Source: Vibrio fluvialis (lineage in GTDB: Bacteria; Pseudomonadota; Gammaproteobacteria; Enterobacterales; Vibrionaceae). From it: a stretch of 64,000 nt of DNA. Below are positions 35,270 to 44,265 of this stretch, one piece after another (position 1 is the stretch's first letter; every line of letters starts with the position of its first letter). The stretch is taken from positions 1,364,001 to 1,428,000 of the forward strand of contig NZ_UHIP01000002.1 of NCBI RefSeq assembly GCF_900460245.1, written 5' to 3'. The notes under the pieces are model-generated. The model saw nothing but the letters and a program-made list of their open reading frames with translations, ran no database searches and was not told the DNA's origin. The position numbers and the translations under genes are program-made.

Positions 35270-36238
35270 ATGAAAAAAAACCTTACTGTCGTCACAGATC
35301 AAAGCATTTTAAAACAGATGCTTATCGATTTTGGTCGTCTAGTCACTCTCGAACAGTTCAATCAACTCACCCAACATCAGTACAGTCGCAATTCATTACT
35401 TGCGTTCACTAAAGACTGGAATCTATTTCTGGAATTCTGTCAATTTCGATCAGTTAACGCAATTCCTGCATCAATCACCGCAGTGCGTCAGTTCATTGAA
35501 TTAGAGGCTCGTTCCAGAAAATTTAGCACTCTTAAACGTTACACGGTCACCATAAGTTTAGTTCACACCTTACTCGGCCAACGAGACCCGACAACGAATA
35601 GTCAGGTGCGCACATCGTTACAGCGACTACGGTTAGATAAACATGGCGATGCCACACAAGCTCAAAGTTTTAATCAAGACCATCTGAGTCAGCTATTTGG
35701 AAAGCTTAAAGATCGTCAGGCAATAAAAACGATCCGGGATCTTGCGATTTACCACGTTATGTTTGAGTGTGCGTTAAAGCGCTCAGAGCTTAAATCTCTC
35801 GATGCATCTCAGTTAGTTAGGCTTAATCACGAACAACCTAATTTGAGTTTGCAAATGTCAGGCTACACTTATTCGCTTTCTGAACAAGCGAGTCAATGTC
35901 TGTCGAAATGGCTCACCTGTATCGAAGATACAAGTGGCGTACTTTTCCGAGCTATCGATCGACATGGTAACGTTTCTACATCTCCACTTGATGATTCATC
36001 AATATTTCGGATCCTACGAAACGCAGGAAGATATTTGGGCGATGAACAATTGCGTTTCTCAGGACAATCAACGCGCATAGGAGCGGCGAAAGAACTGGCG
36101 AAACAAGGATATAAAGCGAGAGAGATTCAAGAATTCGGGCGTTGGCTCAGCCCTGCGATGCCTTATCAATACATTGGTGATAAAAATACCGCAGAGCGAG
36201 AGAAGCTAAAATTTGTGAAATTTAAGCCTTGGGAGTAA
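35270..36238 (+). CDS. Tyrosine recombinase-like protein (site-specific integrase family)
   Basis: A 322-residue protein with an N-terminal SAM-like DNA-binding domain (about 20-115) and a C-terminal catalytic domain (about 140-320). The first catalytic arginine is in ECALKRSELKSLD. Box II reads SGQSTRIGAAKEL: the family pattern is HxxR, so a Gln replaces the His. GRWLSP supplies the Trp/His position and YQYIGD the nucleophilic Tyr near residue 306. No excisionase, attachment repeat, tRNA or cargo genes lie nearby, and it sits in a region I recall as conserved among vibrios, so it is more likely resident than part of a recent island. It overlaps ddl (convergent) by 17 bases. Confidence 0.8.
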   Translation: MKKNLTVVTDQSILKQMLIDFGRLVTLEQFNQLTQHQYSRNSLLAFTKDWNLFLEFCQFRSVNAIPASITAVRQFIELEARSRKFSTLKRYTVTISLVHTLLGQRDPTTNSQVRTSLQRLRLDKHGDATQAQSFNQDHLSQLFGKLKDRQAIKTIRDLAIYHVMFECALKRSELKSLDASQLVRLNHEQPNLSLQMSGYTYSLSEQASQCLSKWLTCIEDTSGVLFRAIDRHGNVSTSPLDDSSIFRILRNAGRYLGDEQLRFSGQSTRIGAAKELAKQGYKAREIQEFGRWLSPAMPYQYIGDKNTAEREKLKFVKFKPWE

Positions 36239-37226
36239 GTGAGGTGCGAACACAATCTGCCAGGAAATCGGCAAACTTATGGCCGTTATGTTCAAGCATT
36301 TTAGGGAACATTGAAATCGGCGTCATGCCTGGGAAAGTGTTTACCTCATTGAGATAAACCTGACCTTCTGGTGTTAAGAAGAAATCAATACGCGACAAAT
36401 GACGCAGTTTCATGTGGGTGAAGACTTTCTCAGCAACACTGTGAATCAAAGTTTGTTGGTCGTCAGTCAAATTACCCGCTTCCACTTCAGTGCGCGAGTG
36501 GCTGTCGGTACTGTACTTTTCCTCGTAACTGTAAAACGCATCTTCAGGAGCAATAATTTCACCAGGTTTGGTGATAAAAACCTTACCACCCATTTCATAG
36601 GCGGCGACTTCCAGTTCACGGGGTTTAACGGCCTTCTCAACCAGTACTTGCTCTGAATAACTAAATGCGGCATCAATAGCGGGAGCAATTTGGTCCTCTT
36701 TTGTGACCTTGTAACAGCCAACAGAAGACCCTTGACGCGCAGCTTTTATAAAGAGACTGCCCCAATTAGCAAATGCTTCTTGGCTCGACTTTAGTGCATC
36801 CGCATTGTTTTCTGACAAGAACAGATAAGGTGTGTTTGGAATACCTAACGCGTCGTACCATAGTTTGGATGTAATTTTGTTAAAGCTATTTGAACTGGCT
36901 TCTGGGCCACAGCCTAAGTAAGGAATACCAGCAAGTTCAAACATGGATTGAATGTCGCCCGTTTCACCCGGGTAACCATGGATACACGGCACAACAAAAT
37001 CGATCTTGATTGATAAACCTTCGCCATTCAATGTGGCTGAGTTTGTATCCAGATATACTATCTCACCGCAATCAGAGAACCATCCCTCTTTTTTCATTTC
37101 AACCCTGAACACATCAAATTCAGGAGTTTGTGATAATTGCTGCTGCAAATAGTTAGCAGAAACCAGCGACACTTCATGTTCAGAAGAGCCGCCGCCACAC
37201 AAAAGTAAGATAGTCGTTTTTGTCAT
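36222..37226 (-). CDS. ddl: D-alanine-D-alanine ligase (VanA-type Ddl)
   Basis: A 334-residue ATP-grasp ligase from ATG 37226, with GGAAAG upstream. The N-terminal LLCGGGSSEHEVSLVSA holds the serine and glutamate that bind the first D-Ala. HGYPGETGDIQSMFELAGIP and the C-terminal NEVNTFPGMTPISMFP are Ddl signatures, the last binding metal and the second D-Ala. It makes the D-Ala-D-Ala dipeptide for peptidoglycan. Vibrios often also have a ddlB in the division cluster, so this may be a second copy. The omega-loop residue that decides D-Ala versus D-Lac or D-Ser was not resolved by eye. Confidence 0.92.
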   Translation of the reverse strand: MTKTTILLLCGGGSSEHEVSLVSANYLQQQLSQTPEFDVFRVEMKKEGWFSDCGEIVYLDTNSATLNGEGLSIKIDFVVPCIHGYPGETGDIQSMFELAGIPYLGCGPEASSNSFNKITSKLWYDALGIPNTPYLFLSENNADALKSSQEAFANWGSLFIKAARQGSSVGCYKVTKEDQIAPAIDAAFSYSEQVLVEKAVKPRELEVAAYEMGGKVFITKPGEIIAPEDAFYSYEEKYSTDSHSRTEVEAGNLTDDQQTLIHSVAEKVFTHMKLRHLSRIDFFLTPEGQVYLNEVNTFPGMTPISMFPKMLEHNGHKFADFLADCVRTSLTPKA

Positions 37227-37347
37227 TAGATCTTTCCGTGACACCAGAGATTATTTGTCCACTATGATAGACAATTCGCCATGAACTTACACCGTTCGAG
37301 ACAATTTCTCACACAATCATGGTTTAAGTGGTCAGAGAACAAACAAC

Positions 37348-37370
37348 AAAGGGGCCAAATCGCCCCTTTT
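37348..37370 (-). terminator. Terminator after the SPOR lipoprotein gene
   Basis: AAAGGGG and CCCCTTT arms with an eight-base loop, 17 bases after the SPOR stop on the minus strand. The T-run on that strand is interrupted (TTTGTTGTTT). Confidence 0.6.
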
Positions 37371-37386
37371 ATCGTTTCAGTCAGAG

Positions 37387-37971
37387 TTAGTTAAGCTTAT
37401 TCAGCGTCGGGAACTCAGAGTTTTTAATTGAGTCAATGCTCTTCACAAAAGGTTTCAGAGACTGGAACTCACTTGGTAGCGTGGTAATCGCTTCCGCTGC
37501 TTCTTTGCGCGTCGCGTAGTCACCATAAAGCACGGTGTACCATTTTGTTCCGTTTACAACTTTGTAGTTTTCCCAAATCGGCTGGCCATCTTTTGGCAGA
37601 TTGTTGGCAAAGTGATCCACTTTGTTCTGAGTGCCTACAGCAACGACCTGAATCGTAAAACCGTAGCGAGGATTCATCGCAACTTGCTTAGCTGTCGGAG
37701 GCGTGATGGCAACTGCAGGTTTCGCCTGAGTTTGCGGGCTCATTTTAACCACTTTCTTATCGTTGTCAGTTGGCGCCATCTTGATGACGTTCATTTCAAC
37801 GTTTTGTTCTGTCACACCTACTGCTGTTCCTTCGTCTGAAACAACTGGTTGAGGTACTTCAGCTACCGCATATTCTTCCGTATGACTTTCCGTGGTCACA
37901 TCTGTGATGTAGCTTCCCGAGGAACAAGCAGCGAGTAACGCTGACAAGCCAACAATTGCAACTTTTTTCAT
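37387..37971 (-). CDS. SPOR-domain lipoprotein
   Basis: A 194-residue lipoprotein. The lipobox LLAAC places the modified cysteine at C16 after a short signal peptide. A low-complexity linker (about 17-105) precedes a SPOR domain (about 110-190: YGFTIQVVAVGTQNKVDHFA, then WYTVLYGDYATRKEAAEAI). SPOR domains bind denuded septal peptidoglycan, so a role in cell-wall or division-site biology is likely. It is a single gene, upstream of and on the same strand as ddl. Confidence 0.85.
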   Translation of the reverse strand: MKKVAIVGLSALLAACSSGSYITDVTTESHTEEYAVAEVPQPVVSDEGTAVGVTEQNVEMNVIKMAPTDNDKKVVKMSPQTQAKPAVAITPPTAKQVAMNPRYGFTIQVVAVGTQNKVDHFANNLPKDGQPIWENYKVVNGTKWYTVLYGDYATRKEAAEAITTLPSEFQSLKPFVKSIDSIKNSEFPTLNKLN

Positions 37972-38063
37972 GGATTCATAAACACTCTAAGTAGAAAGTA
38001 ATTAAATCATGCCGATAGCGGCGCTGAGAATCAAGCTTAGCGGCCGATTTATCAAGGATATCC

Positions 38064-38079
38064 TGTGATTTGTGACACA
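38064..38079. promoter_or_regulatory. Possible CRP site upstream of pat
   Basis: TGTGATTTGTGACACA keeps TGTGA on the left and has ACACA for TCACA on the right, 109-124 bases before the pat start. E. coli patZ is under cAMP-CRP control, as I recall. Binding here is an inference. Confidence 0.4.
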
Positions 38080-38187
38080 AAGTCGACTCACTCCGGTGCT
38101 GACAGGATCACAACCAGACCAAATAGACGAACAGCCAATACGAGAATTGGTTAGGATATAGACAGGTCAACTTGTGGCGCAATAATT

Positions 38188-40872
38188 ATGAATAATTTAA
38201 GTCAGTTACTGAAGCCTAAATCCGTTGCGGTGATTGGTGCCTCTATCCGCCCATTCCGTGCCGGCAATATTGTGATGAAGAATTTGCTGCAAGGAGGCTT
38301 TGATGGCGCCATTATGCCAGTGACTCCCTATTATCCCTCCGTTTGTGGCGTCCTTGCGTACAAAACCATTGATGCGCTGCCGTTAGTTCCGGATATCGCA
38401 ATTTTATGCACTCACGCGTCACGTAATATTTCCATTTTTCGTCAGTTGGCCGAAAAAGGCGTATCCAACGTCGTTGTCCTCTCTTCCGATATGTATTCAC
38501 TGGATGCTCAGGGGCGAGAAATCCAAGAACAATGTAGCGCCATCGCCAAAGAGGCAGGAATGCGTGTCCTTGGGCCCAACAGCTTGGGACTGATTCTGCC
38601 CTGGATCAATTTCAATGGCTCTTTCTCTCCCGTGACTGCGCTTAAAGGCAACATTGCTTTCATTTCACAATCAGCGGCTGTATGCACCACGATTCTTGAT
38701 TGGGCAAACGATAAAGAGATCGGGTTCTCTGCTTTTGTTTCCTTAGGTAACGCCAGTGACATCGACTTTTCCGACCTGCTCGACTGTCTCAGCACTGACA
38801 AATATACCGATGCCATTCTGCTTTACATTGATACAATTAAAGACGCGAGACGCTTTATGTCAGCAGCGCGTGCAGCATCACGCAACCGGCGGATATTGGT
38901 TCTGAAAGGCGGACGCACGAGCGCCGGACGCAAGGCCGCGCAAATGCATACCGGCGGCGATGACACACTGGACATCATTTACGATTCAGCCATTCGACGC
39001 ACGGGTATGTTGAGAGTAAACAACACGCATGAGTTGTTCGCTGCCGTAGAAACCTTGACTCATTCAGTCCCTCTCCGCGGCGAGCGCTTGGCGATCATCA
39101 CCAACGGCGGCGGGCCGGCAATTATGGCGATTGATACATTGTTAGAGCGAGGCGGGAAACTGGCCGAGCTTGAAGAAAGTGTGTACGAAAAGTTGAATCA
39201 GTGCTTACCGCAGAGCTGGTCGCACAGTAATCCTATCGACATTGTTGGCGACGGCGACCATACCCGTTATGTGAATGCACTTAAAGCCGTACTGGATAGC
39301 GAGACTATTGATGCCATTCTGATCATGCATAGCCCCTCAGCAATTGCTCATTCTGAACAGACGGCTCAAGCTATTGTCGATGTAATTAAAGCGCATCCTC
39401 GTTCACCACGATTTAATATTCTGACCAACTGGTCTGGCGAAATGACGGCCAAGCCAGCGCGGCAGATTTTTAATCAAGCTGGTATTCCGACTTATCGTAC
39501 TCCCGAGAGTGCAGTCGTGGCCTTCATGCACTTGGTCGAGTACCGCCGCAACCAAAAACAACTGATGGAGACCCCAACCACGGCGGAAGCGGTCCATGTC
39601 TCAGAAGTGAACAGTGCCAAACAATGGATAGAAGAACATCTGGAGAGTAATAATCTGGTTCACCTTGATACCCACCAGATTGGCACTTTGCTGAGATGTT
39701 TTAACTTCAATGTGCTACCGACCTGGATAGCATCTGATGCCAGCGAAGCCGTGCATATTGCTGAAACGATTGGTTATCCGGTTGCGGTAAAGCTGCGCTC
39801 ACCGGACATTGCCCATAAATCCGATGTTCAGGGTGTCATGCTCAATCTGCGCAACAGCACTGAAGTCGCCAACGCAGCGCAGGCGATCTTAGACCGAACA
39901 CAGATCTCCTACCCATCAGCCAACATTCACGGCTTACTTGTCCAAGGCATGGCTAAACTCGCTGGCGGTGAAGAGCTGCGAATTAAAGTGAAAAACGACA
40001 CCACATTCGGCCCAGTGATCCTGCTTGGCCAAGGAGGATCAGAGTGGAATGAATCGATCGATGCCGCCGCGGCCTTACCGCCTCTCAATATGACGCTGGC
40101 GCGTTATTTGATTGTGCGGGCTATTCGCAGCGGGAAGATTCGTCTGCAGAAATTGCCTGTGCCGATAGACATTGAAGGTTTGTCTGAATTTCTGGTCCGA
40201 ATTTCCCAAATGGTGGTGGAATGCCCACAAGTTCACGAACTGGATATTCATCCAGTATTGGTAAATGGCAGTCAATTTACCATCCTCGATGCAGATTTAA
40301 CGCTCAAACGTTTTGAAGGCGACGCACAAAGCAGACTGGCGATTCGCCCTTATCCTTCAGAGATGGCGGAAGACGTTCAGGCCAAAGACGGCGAGCTGGT
40401 GACCATTCGGCCAATTCTTCCTGAAGATGAACCCGATCACGCCGCATTTATTAAGAAAGTAAGTAAAGAGGACCTTTATAAACGCTTTTTCTCTGATGTC
40501 GGTGAATTTCATCACGAAGCGCTAGCCAACCTGACCCAGATTGACTACGACCGGGAGATGGCGTTTGTTGCGGTAAGCCATCAGGGCGATAAAGATGAGA
40601 TCATTGGCGTTTCGCGCGCTTTGATTAATCCAGAGAACACCGATGCCGAATTTGCGATTCTGATTCGATCCGATCTCAAAGGAAAAGGATTAGGTAAAAT
40701 TTTGATGGGCAAGATCATAGATTACTGCCGCCACAAAGGCACAACACAGATGTCGGGAATGACAATGCCAACCAACCGAGGCATGTTAACTTTGGCTCAG
40801 CGACTCGGATTTGAAGTCGATATCCATTTTGAGGATGGTACGGCAGATATGGTACTGCCACTCAATCCTTAG
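38188..40872 (+). CDS. pat: Pat/PatZ-type protein lysine acetyltransferase (acyl-CoA synthetase-like domains plus GNAT)
   Basis: An 894-residue protein. A CoA-binding Rossmann domain (LKPKSVAVIGASIRPFRAGN) and a succinyl-CoA ligase-like domain (to about 460) are followed by an ATP-grasp domain (about 490-705). A C-terminal GNAT acetyltransferase (about 735-890) has the acetyl-CoA loop RSDLKGKGLGK. Pat enzymes acetylate acetyl-CoA synthetase and other proteins to tune carbon flow. Enterobacterial Pat has lost the phosphohistidine of the ADP-forming acetyl-CoA synthetase family. Here the equivalent segment AAQMHTGGDD keeps a histidine, H254. The synthetase half may therefore still work, or the His may simply remain. 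The annotation is sure at family level. Confidence 0.9.
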   Translation: MNNLSQLLKPKSVAVIGASIRPFRAGNIVMKNLLQGGFDGAIMPVTPYYPSVCGVLAYKTIDALPLVPDIAILCTHASRNISIFRQLAEKGVSNVVVLSSDMYSLDAQGREIQEQCSAIAKEAGMRVLGPNSLGLILPWINFNGSFSPVTALKGNIAFISQSAAVCTTILDWANDKEIGFSAFVSLGNASDIDFSDLLDCLSTDKYTDAILLYIDTIKDARRFMSAARAASRNRRILVLKGGRTSAGRKAAQMHTGGDDTLDIIYDSAIRRTGMLRVNNTHELFAAVETLTHSVPLRGERLAIITNGGGPAIMAIDTLLERGGKLAELEESVYEKLNQCLPQSWSHSNPIDIVGDGDHTRYVNALKAVLDSETIDAILIMHSPSAIAHSEQTAQAIVDVIKAHPRSPRFNILTNWSGEMTAKPARQIFNQAGIPTYRTPESAVVAFMHLVEYRRNQKQLMETPTTAEAVHVSEVNSAKQWIEEHLESNNLVHLDTHQIGTLLRCFNFNVLPTWIASDASEAVHIAETIGYPVAVKLRSPDIAHKSDVQGVMLNLRNSTEVANAAQAILDRTQISYPSANIHGLLVQGMAKLAGGEELRIKVKNDTTFGPVILLGQGGSEWNESIDAAAALPPLNMTLARYLIVRAIRSGKIRLQKLPVPIDIEGLSEFLVRISQMVVECPQVHELDIHPVLVNGSQFTILDADLTLKRFEGDAQSRLAIRPYPSEMAEDVQAKDGELVTIRPILPEDEPDHAAFIKKVSKEDLYKRFFSDVGEFHHEALANLTQIDYDREMAFVAVSHQGDKDEIIGVSRALINPENTDAEFAILIRSDLKGKGLGKILMGKIIDYCRHKGTTQMSGMTMPTNRGMLTLAQRLGFEVDIHFEDGTADMVLPLNP

Positions 40873-40885
40873 CAGCGATAAGCAA

Positions 40886-40912
40886 AAAGGCGGATCTTGT
40901 TGATCCGCCTTT
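40886..40912. terminator. Bidirectional terminator between pat and the LysR gene
   Basis: AAAGGCGGATC, loop TTGTT, GATCCGCCTTT: an 11-bp stem, A-rich on the left and followed by CTATTTTTG on the right. Confidence 0.85.
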
Positions 40913-40924
40913 CTATTTTTGATC

Positions 40925-41821
40925 TTAAACCAGATTCCAGTGCTTCTTAAGGTATTGAATACACCAGGATTTCGCCTCACCAATTTTGTTTCGGCGCCAC
41001 GCCATAATGATTTCCATTTTCGACCCTTGGCTACCTTCAATTTTCTTTAACTTACCTTCAGCAATCAACGGTTCGGCAACATGCTTTGGCAGCGTACCGA
41101 TGCCTAAACCATTCACCAGAGCCTGGCACTTCGCGTTAAAGTTGGTCACCGTTAAACGTGGCTGCTTCTGAAGGATATTCACACTCATCGCTGGCTGGTC
41201 GCGAGCTGTATCGGCAATAGCAATCGCACGATACTTCTGGCGTGCTTCTTCATCAAATTCACCCGTCCGCTTATGCACATAATGGTTACTTGCCGCTACC
41301 CAGACCATTTCCATCTCACCCAATGTCTCAGCCTTAACGTCCTGAGGAAGCGTTTCGATACGAGGACAAATCAGTAAGTCTGCGCGATCAGTCGCCAGAG
41401 ATTCCCAGCTACCCGCAAGAATTTCTTCTTGTAAGCGAATACGGGTTTTGCTCACATTGCCCAGCGCTTCAACTAATGGGAAGAAGTTGGCAATCGGTAT
41501 GATGCCATCAAACGCTACGGTGATATCCAGCTCCCAGCCGTTAGCCAGAAGCGTTGCGTCATTAACAAGCTTCTCGGTCGCAGACAAAATGGCCCGCCCC
41601 CGTTCCAGAATGAGCTTACCCGCATCGGTGAAATTCGCTTTGTGACCGGAGCGGTCGAAAATCATGATATCCAGATCTTGCTCCAGTTTTTGAATCTGAT
41701 AGCTGAGCGAACTCGGAGCACGATTTAGTTCATTCGCCGCCGCTGCAAAACTGCCTCGTCGGTCAATTGCATCGAGAATATGTAACGCTTCTAACGTAAT
41801 TGGACTTTGCAAAACCAACAT
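40925..41821 (-). CDS. LysR-family transcriptional regulator
   Basis: A 298-residue LysR regulator. The winged helix-turn-helix at the N-terminus reads LEALHILDAIDRRGSFAAAA and then SSLSYQIQKLEQDL; the ligand domain spans about 90-295. It is divergent from the hutA-like gene with a 246-base spacer that includes a CRP-like and a Fur-like site. Divergent LysR genes often regulate their neighbour, but hutA-type receptors are normally under Fur, so its target is open. Close in type to the E. coli YhaJ/DmlR group by general look only. Confidence 0.88.
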   Translation of the reverse strand: MLVLQSPITLEALHILDAIDRRGSFAAAANELNRAPSSLSYQIQKLEQDLDIMIFDRSGHKANFTDAGKLILERGRAILSATEKLVNDATLLANGWELDITVAFDGIIPIANFFPLVEALGNVSKTRIRLQEEILAGSWESLATDRADLLICPRIETLPQDVKAETLGEMEMVWVAASNHYVHKRTGEFDEEARQKYRAIAIADTARDQPAMSVNILQKQPRLTVTNFNAKCQALVNGLGIGTLPKHVAEPLIAEGKLKKIEGSQGSKMEIIMAWRRNKIGEAKSWCIQYLKKHWNLV

Positions 41822-41849
41822 CCTAATATTGATAGAATACCCAGTTATT

Positions 41850-41865
41850 GGTGATCTAAATCACA
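41850..41865. promoter_or_regulatory. Probable CRP site upstream of the LysR gene
   Basis: GGTGATCTAAATCACA matches the CRP ideal TGTGATCTAGATCACA at 14 of 16 bases. It is 29 bases from the LysR start and about 200 from hutA, so it most likely acts on the LysR promoter. Confidence 0.6.
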
Positions 41866-41991
41866 CTTATTTAATAAAGCAAAAACTTTATTTCTAGCGA
41901 AATTATTAATTAACTTATTGATATATTTGGTATAACTGTGAACAGAGCACTCACTTTCGCAGCAAAAACCAACAACAAACACAAATGCAAA

Positions 41992-42006
41992 TGATAGTAA
42001 TTATTA
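41992..42006. promoter_or_regulatory. Probable Fur box upstream of hutA
   Basis: TGATAGTAATTATTA matches the 7-1-7 Fur pattern TGATAATnATTATCA at 12 of 14 defined positions. It lies 62-76 bases before the hutA ATG, where it could cover the promoter and give iron repression. Confidence 0.65.
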
Positions 42007-42067
42007 TTTAGATCAAATAGACTCTGCGGCGAACTTACGTTATATGGATTTAATAAGGTAAAAGCAG

Positions 42068-44170
42068 ATGTATAACAAATCTTTACTATCGATTGCGATT
42101 GTTCTTGCCCTTTCTCCTTCCGCCTATGCCGATGATTATGCCTCATTCGACGAAGTGGTGGTATCGGCAACCCGCACAAATCAAACGTTAGGCAATACCG
42201 CCGCGAAAGTCGACGTTGTCAGTGACAAAGACATTGAAAAAAACATGTCAAAAGATGTCGCGGAAGTGTTTGAGTACACACCGGGTGTAACCGTGAACGG
42301 TTCTAATCGTCAAGGCATTCAAACCGTCAACATTCGTGGTGTCGAAGGGAACCGAGTCAAAATTCTTGTCGATGGCGTAGCTCAAGGTCAATCTTTCGAC
42401 GGCGGCAACACCGAATTCGTGAATTCCAGTGCAGTGTACATTGAACCAGACATGGTCAAAAGCGTAGAAGTCGTGAAAGGCGCGGCTTCAAGTCTTCACG
42501 GCAGCGATGCGGTGGGCGGGGTTGTCGCATTCGAAACTAAAGATCCGCGCGATTTTCTCAAAGATGGTGAATCCTTTGGCGGCCAGGTGAAGCTCTCCTA
42601 CTTTTCAGAAGACAAATCATTCAGTGAGCACGTCGCACTGGCAAACCGTATCGGCGATCTGGAAACGTTGGTCGCATTCACCCGTCGTGACGGTCAGAAC
42701 GTCAATAACTTCGCCAATGCCGAACATGAGAACTATTCCGTTACAGATCAAGACACAGAAAAAAACGATCTGCTTCTCAAGCTGCAATATCAGCTAAACC
42801 CTGCTCATCGTATTGAGCTGCTGGGCGAAATTACGCACAACGAGTCGAACTCGGATATCTATCATTCGACTTACACCAATTACACTGGTGACGACACGAC
42901 CAAGAAAACACGTTTGGGATTAAAGCACATCTGGAACGCAGACATTGGCTTGGCAGACACCATTACCAGTAAAGTCACCTGGCAGAAAAAGGACGACAAC
43001 GGTGTCACTCACCGTTCAACCTCGTCAAACAACCAGACCAAAGACTACGTATATAAAGACAATCGTTGGGATGTGGAAACTCAATTCGACAAACTGTTAA
43101 CCACTGGCAGTGTAGAACATAACTTCATTTATGGTATCAGCTTGACCGCTGCTGATATCGAAAACACCAATATCCAGTATGATTCATCGACCAACAGCAG
43201 CTCTCAAATCGTGTACACACCGGATGCGAAAGAGCGAAAGGTTGGCGTGTTCCTGCAAGACGAAATGGCATTTTTGAACGGTGACCTGATCGTCACACCG
43301 GGTTTGCGTTACGACTGGTTCAACACCAATCCTGGTGATGTGGAAGGCACAAATTACGAAACCTACAAAGATTCCGCAGTGACTGGTCGAGTCGGCGCTG
43401 TTTACCATCTCAATACCGAAAACAGCGTTTTCTCCCAAGTCAGCCAAGGCTTCCGAGCACCGACGTTTAGTGAGCTTTACTATGTTTACGCTGGCGGCTG
43501 TTACTATGGCTTCTGCTATGAAAACATACCTAACCCAGATCTGAAGTCAGAAGAAAGTATTTCTTACGAACTGGGTTACCGCCACAAAACGGATGCCTCG
43601 CGATCAGAGATTTCGGTATTCTACAGTGATTACGACAACTTTATTGATCAAACCAGTACCAACGATGGCTCAATGACTTCGTACTACTACACCAACATTG
43701 ATAAGGCGACCATCAAAGGTGTGGAGCTGAGCAATACGCTATTGCTGGATAAACTTGTGAATGCTCCACAAGGTATGAGCACCAAGCTGGTGGCAGCATA
43801 CACAGAAGGCGAAGATGGCGAAGGCAACCCGTTAAACAGTGTTAACCCCTGGAATGCAGTCGTTGCCCTGAACTATGACGCACCGAGCACTCAATGGGGT
43901 TCAAGCCTAAAGGTAAACTACACGGCGAAGAAATCGTCCAGTAATATCAACAGTGAGGATTCCGCACAAACTGAACTACCAAGTGCAACCATTATTGATA
44001 TCACGGCATACTATAAGCCAATCAAAGACGTAACTCTGACAGCAGGTATTTTCAACCTGACCGACAAAGAGTATTACAAGTGGAACGATGTACGCGGATC
44101 AAGCGAACTGGATCTGGATAAGTCTCAGCCAAAACGTAACTTTGCCATTACCGCTAAGTACGAATTCTGA
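42068..44170 (+). CDS. hutA: TonB-dependent haem receptor (HutA-like)
   Basis: A 700-residue outer-membrane receptor. A signal peptide (1-21, SPSAYA-DDY) precedes the TonB box FDEVVVSATR, a plug domain (about 40-160, IKKSVEVVKG-like loop with GSDAVGGVVAFETKDPRDF) and a 22-strand barrel ending in KYEF. The haem-receptor signatures FRAP (F462-P465) and NPDL (N489-L492) are present. The invariant His often seen between them in HemR-type receptors is absent; a CYYGFC pair is there instead. It imports haem across the outer membrane with TonB energy. Its neighbours and Fur-like box agree with the V. cholerae hutA locus. The exact ligand cannot be proven by sequence. Confidence 0.87.
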   Translation: MYNKSLLSIAIVLALSPSAYADDYASFDEVVVSATRTNQTLGNTAAKVDVVSDKDIEKNMSKDVAEVFEYTPGVTVNGSNRQGIQTVNIRGVEGNRVKILVDGVAQGQSFDGGNTEFVNSSAVYIEPDMVKSVEVVKGAASSLHGSDAVGGVVAFETKDPRDFLKDGESFGGQVKLSYFSEDKSFSEHVALANRIGDLETLVAFTRRDGQNVNNFANAEHENYSVTDQDTEKNDLLLKLQYQLNPAHRIELLGEITHNESNSDIYHSTYTNYTGDDTTKKTRLGLKHIWNADIGLADTITSKVTWQKKDDNGVTHRSTSSNNQTKDYVYKDNRWDVETQFDKLLTTGSVEHNFIYGISLTAADIENTNIQYDSSTNSSSQIVYTPDAKERKVGVFLQDEMAFLNGDLIVTPGLRYDWFNTNPGDVEGTNYETYKDSAVTGRVGAVYHLNTENSVFSQVSQGFRAPTFSELYYVYAGGCYYGFCYENIPNPDLKSEESISYELGYRHKTDASRSEISVFYSDYDNFIDQTSTNDGSMTSYYYTNIDKATIKGVELSNTLLLDKLVNAPQGMSTKLVAAYTEGEDGEGNPLNSVNPWNAVVALNYDAPSTQWGSSLKVNYTAKKSSSNINSEDSAQTELPSATIIDITAYYKPIKDVTLTAGIFNLTDKEYYKWNDVRGSSELDLDKSQPKRNFAITAKYEF

Positions 44171-44190
44171 TGACGCACATTTGAAGGGTC

Positions 44191-44218
44191 AAAAAAGCCA
44201 GCGAAAGCTGGCTTTTTT
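44191..44218. terminator. Strong terminator after hutA
   Basis: AAAAAAGCCAGC, loop GAAA, GCTGGCTTTTTT: a perfect 12-bp stem with a tetraloop and T-run on both strands. Confidence 0.92.
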
Positions 44219-44265
44219 ACATTTAATGCATTCAAAAGGAAAAGAAAAAATGAGAATGAACTAAA

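Noticed and set aside
35270..36238. Integrase as proof of a genomic island
   Set aside because: No tRNA, direct repeats, excisionase or cargo genes flank it, and surrounding gene order looks like the ordinary vibrio backbone.
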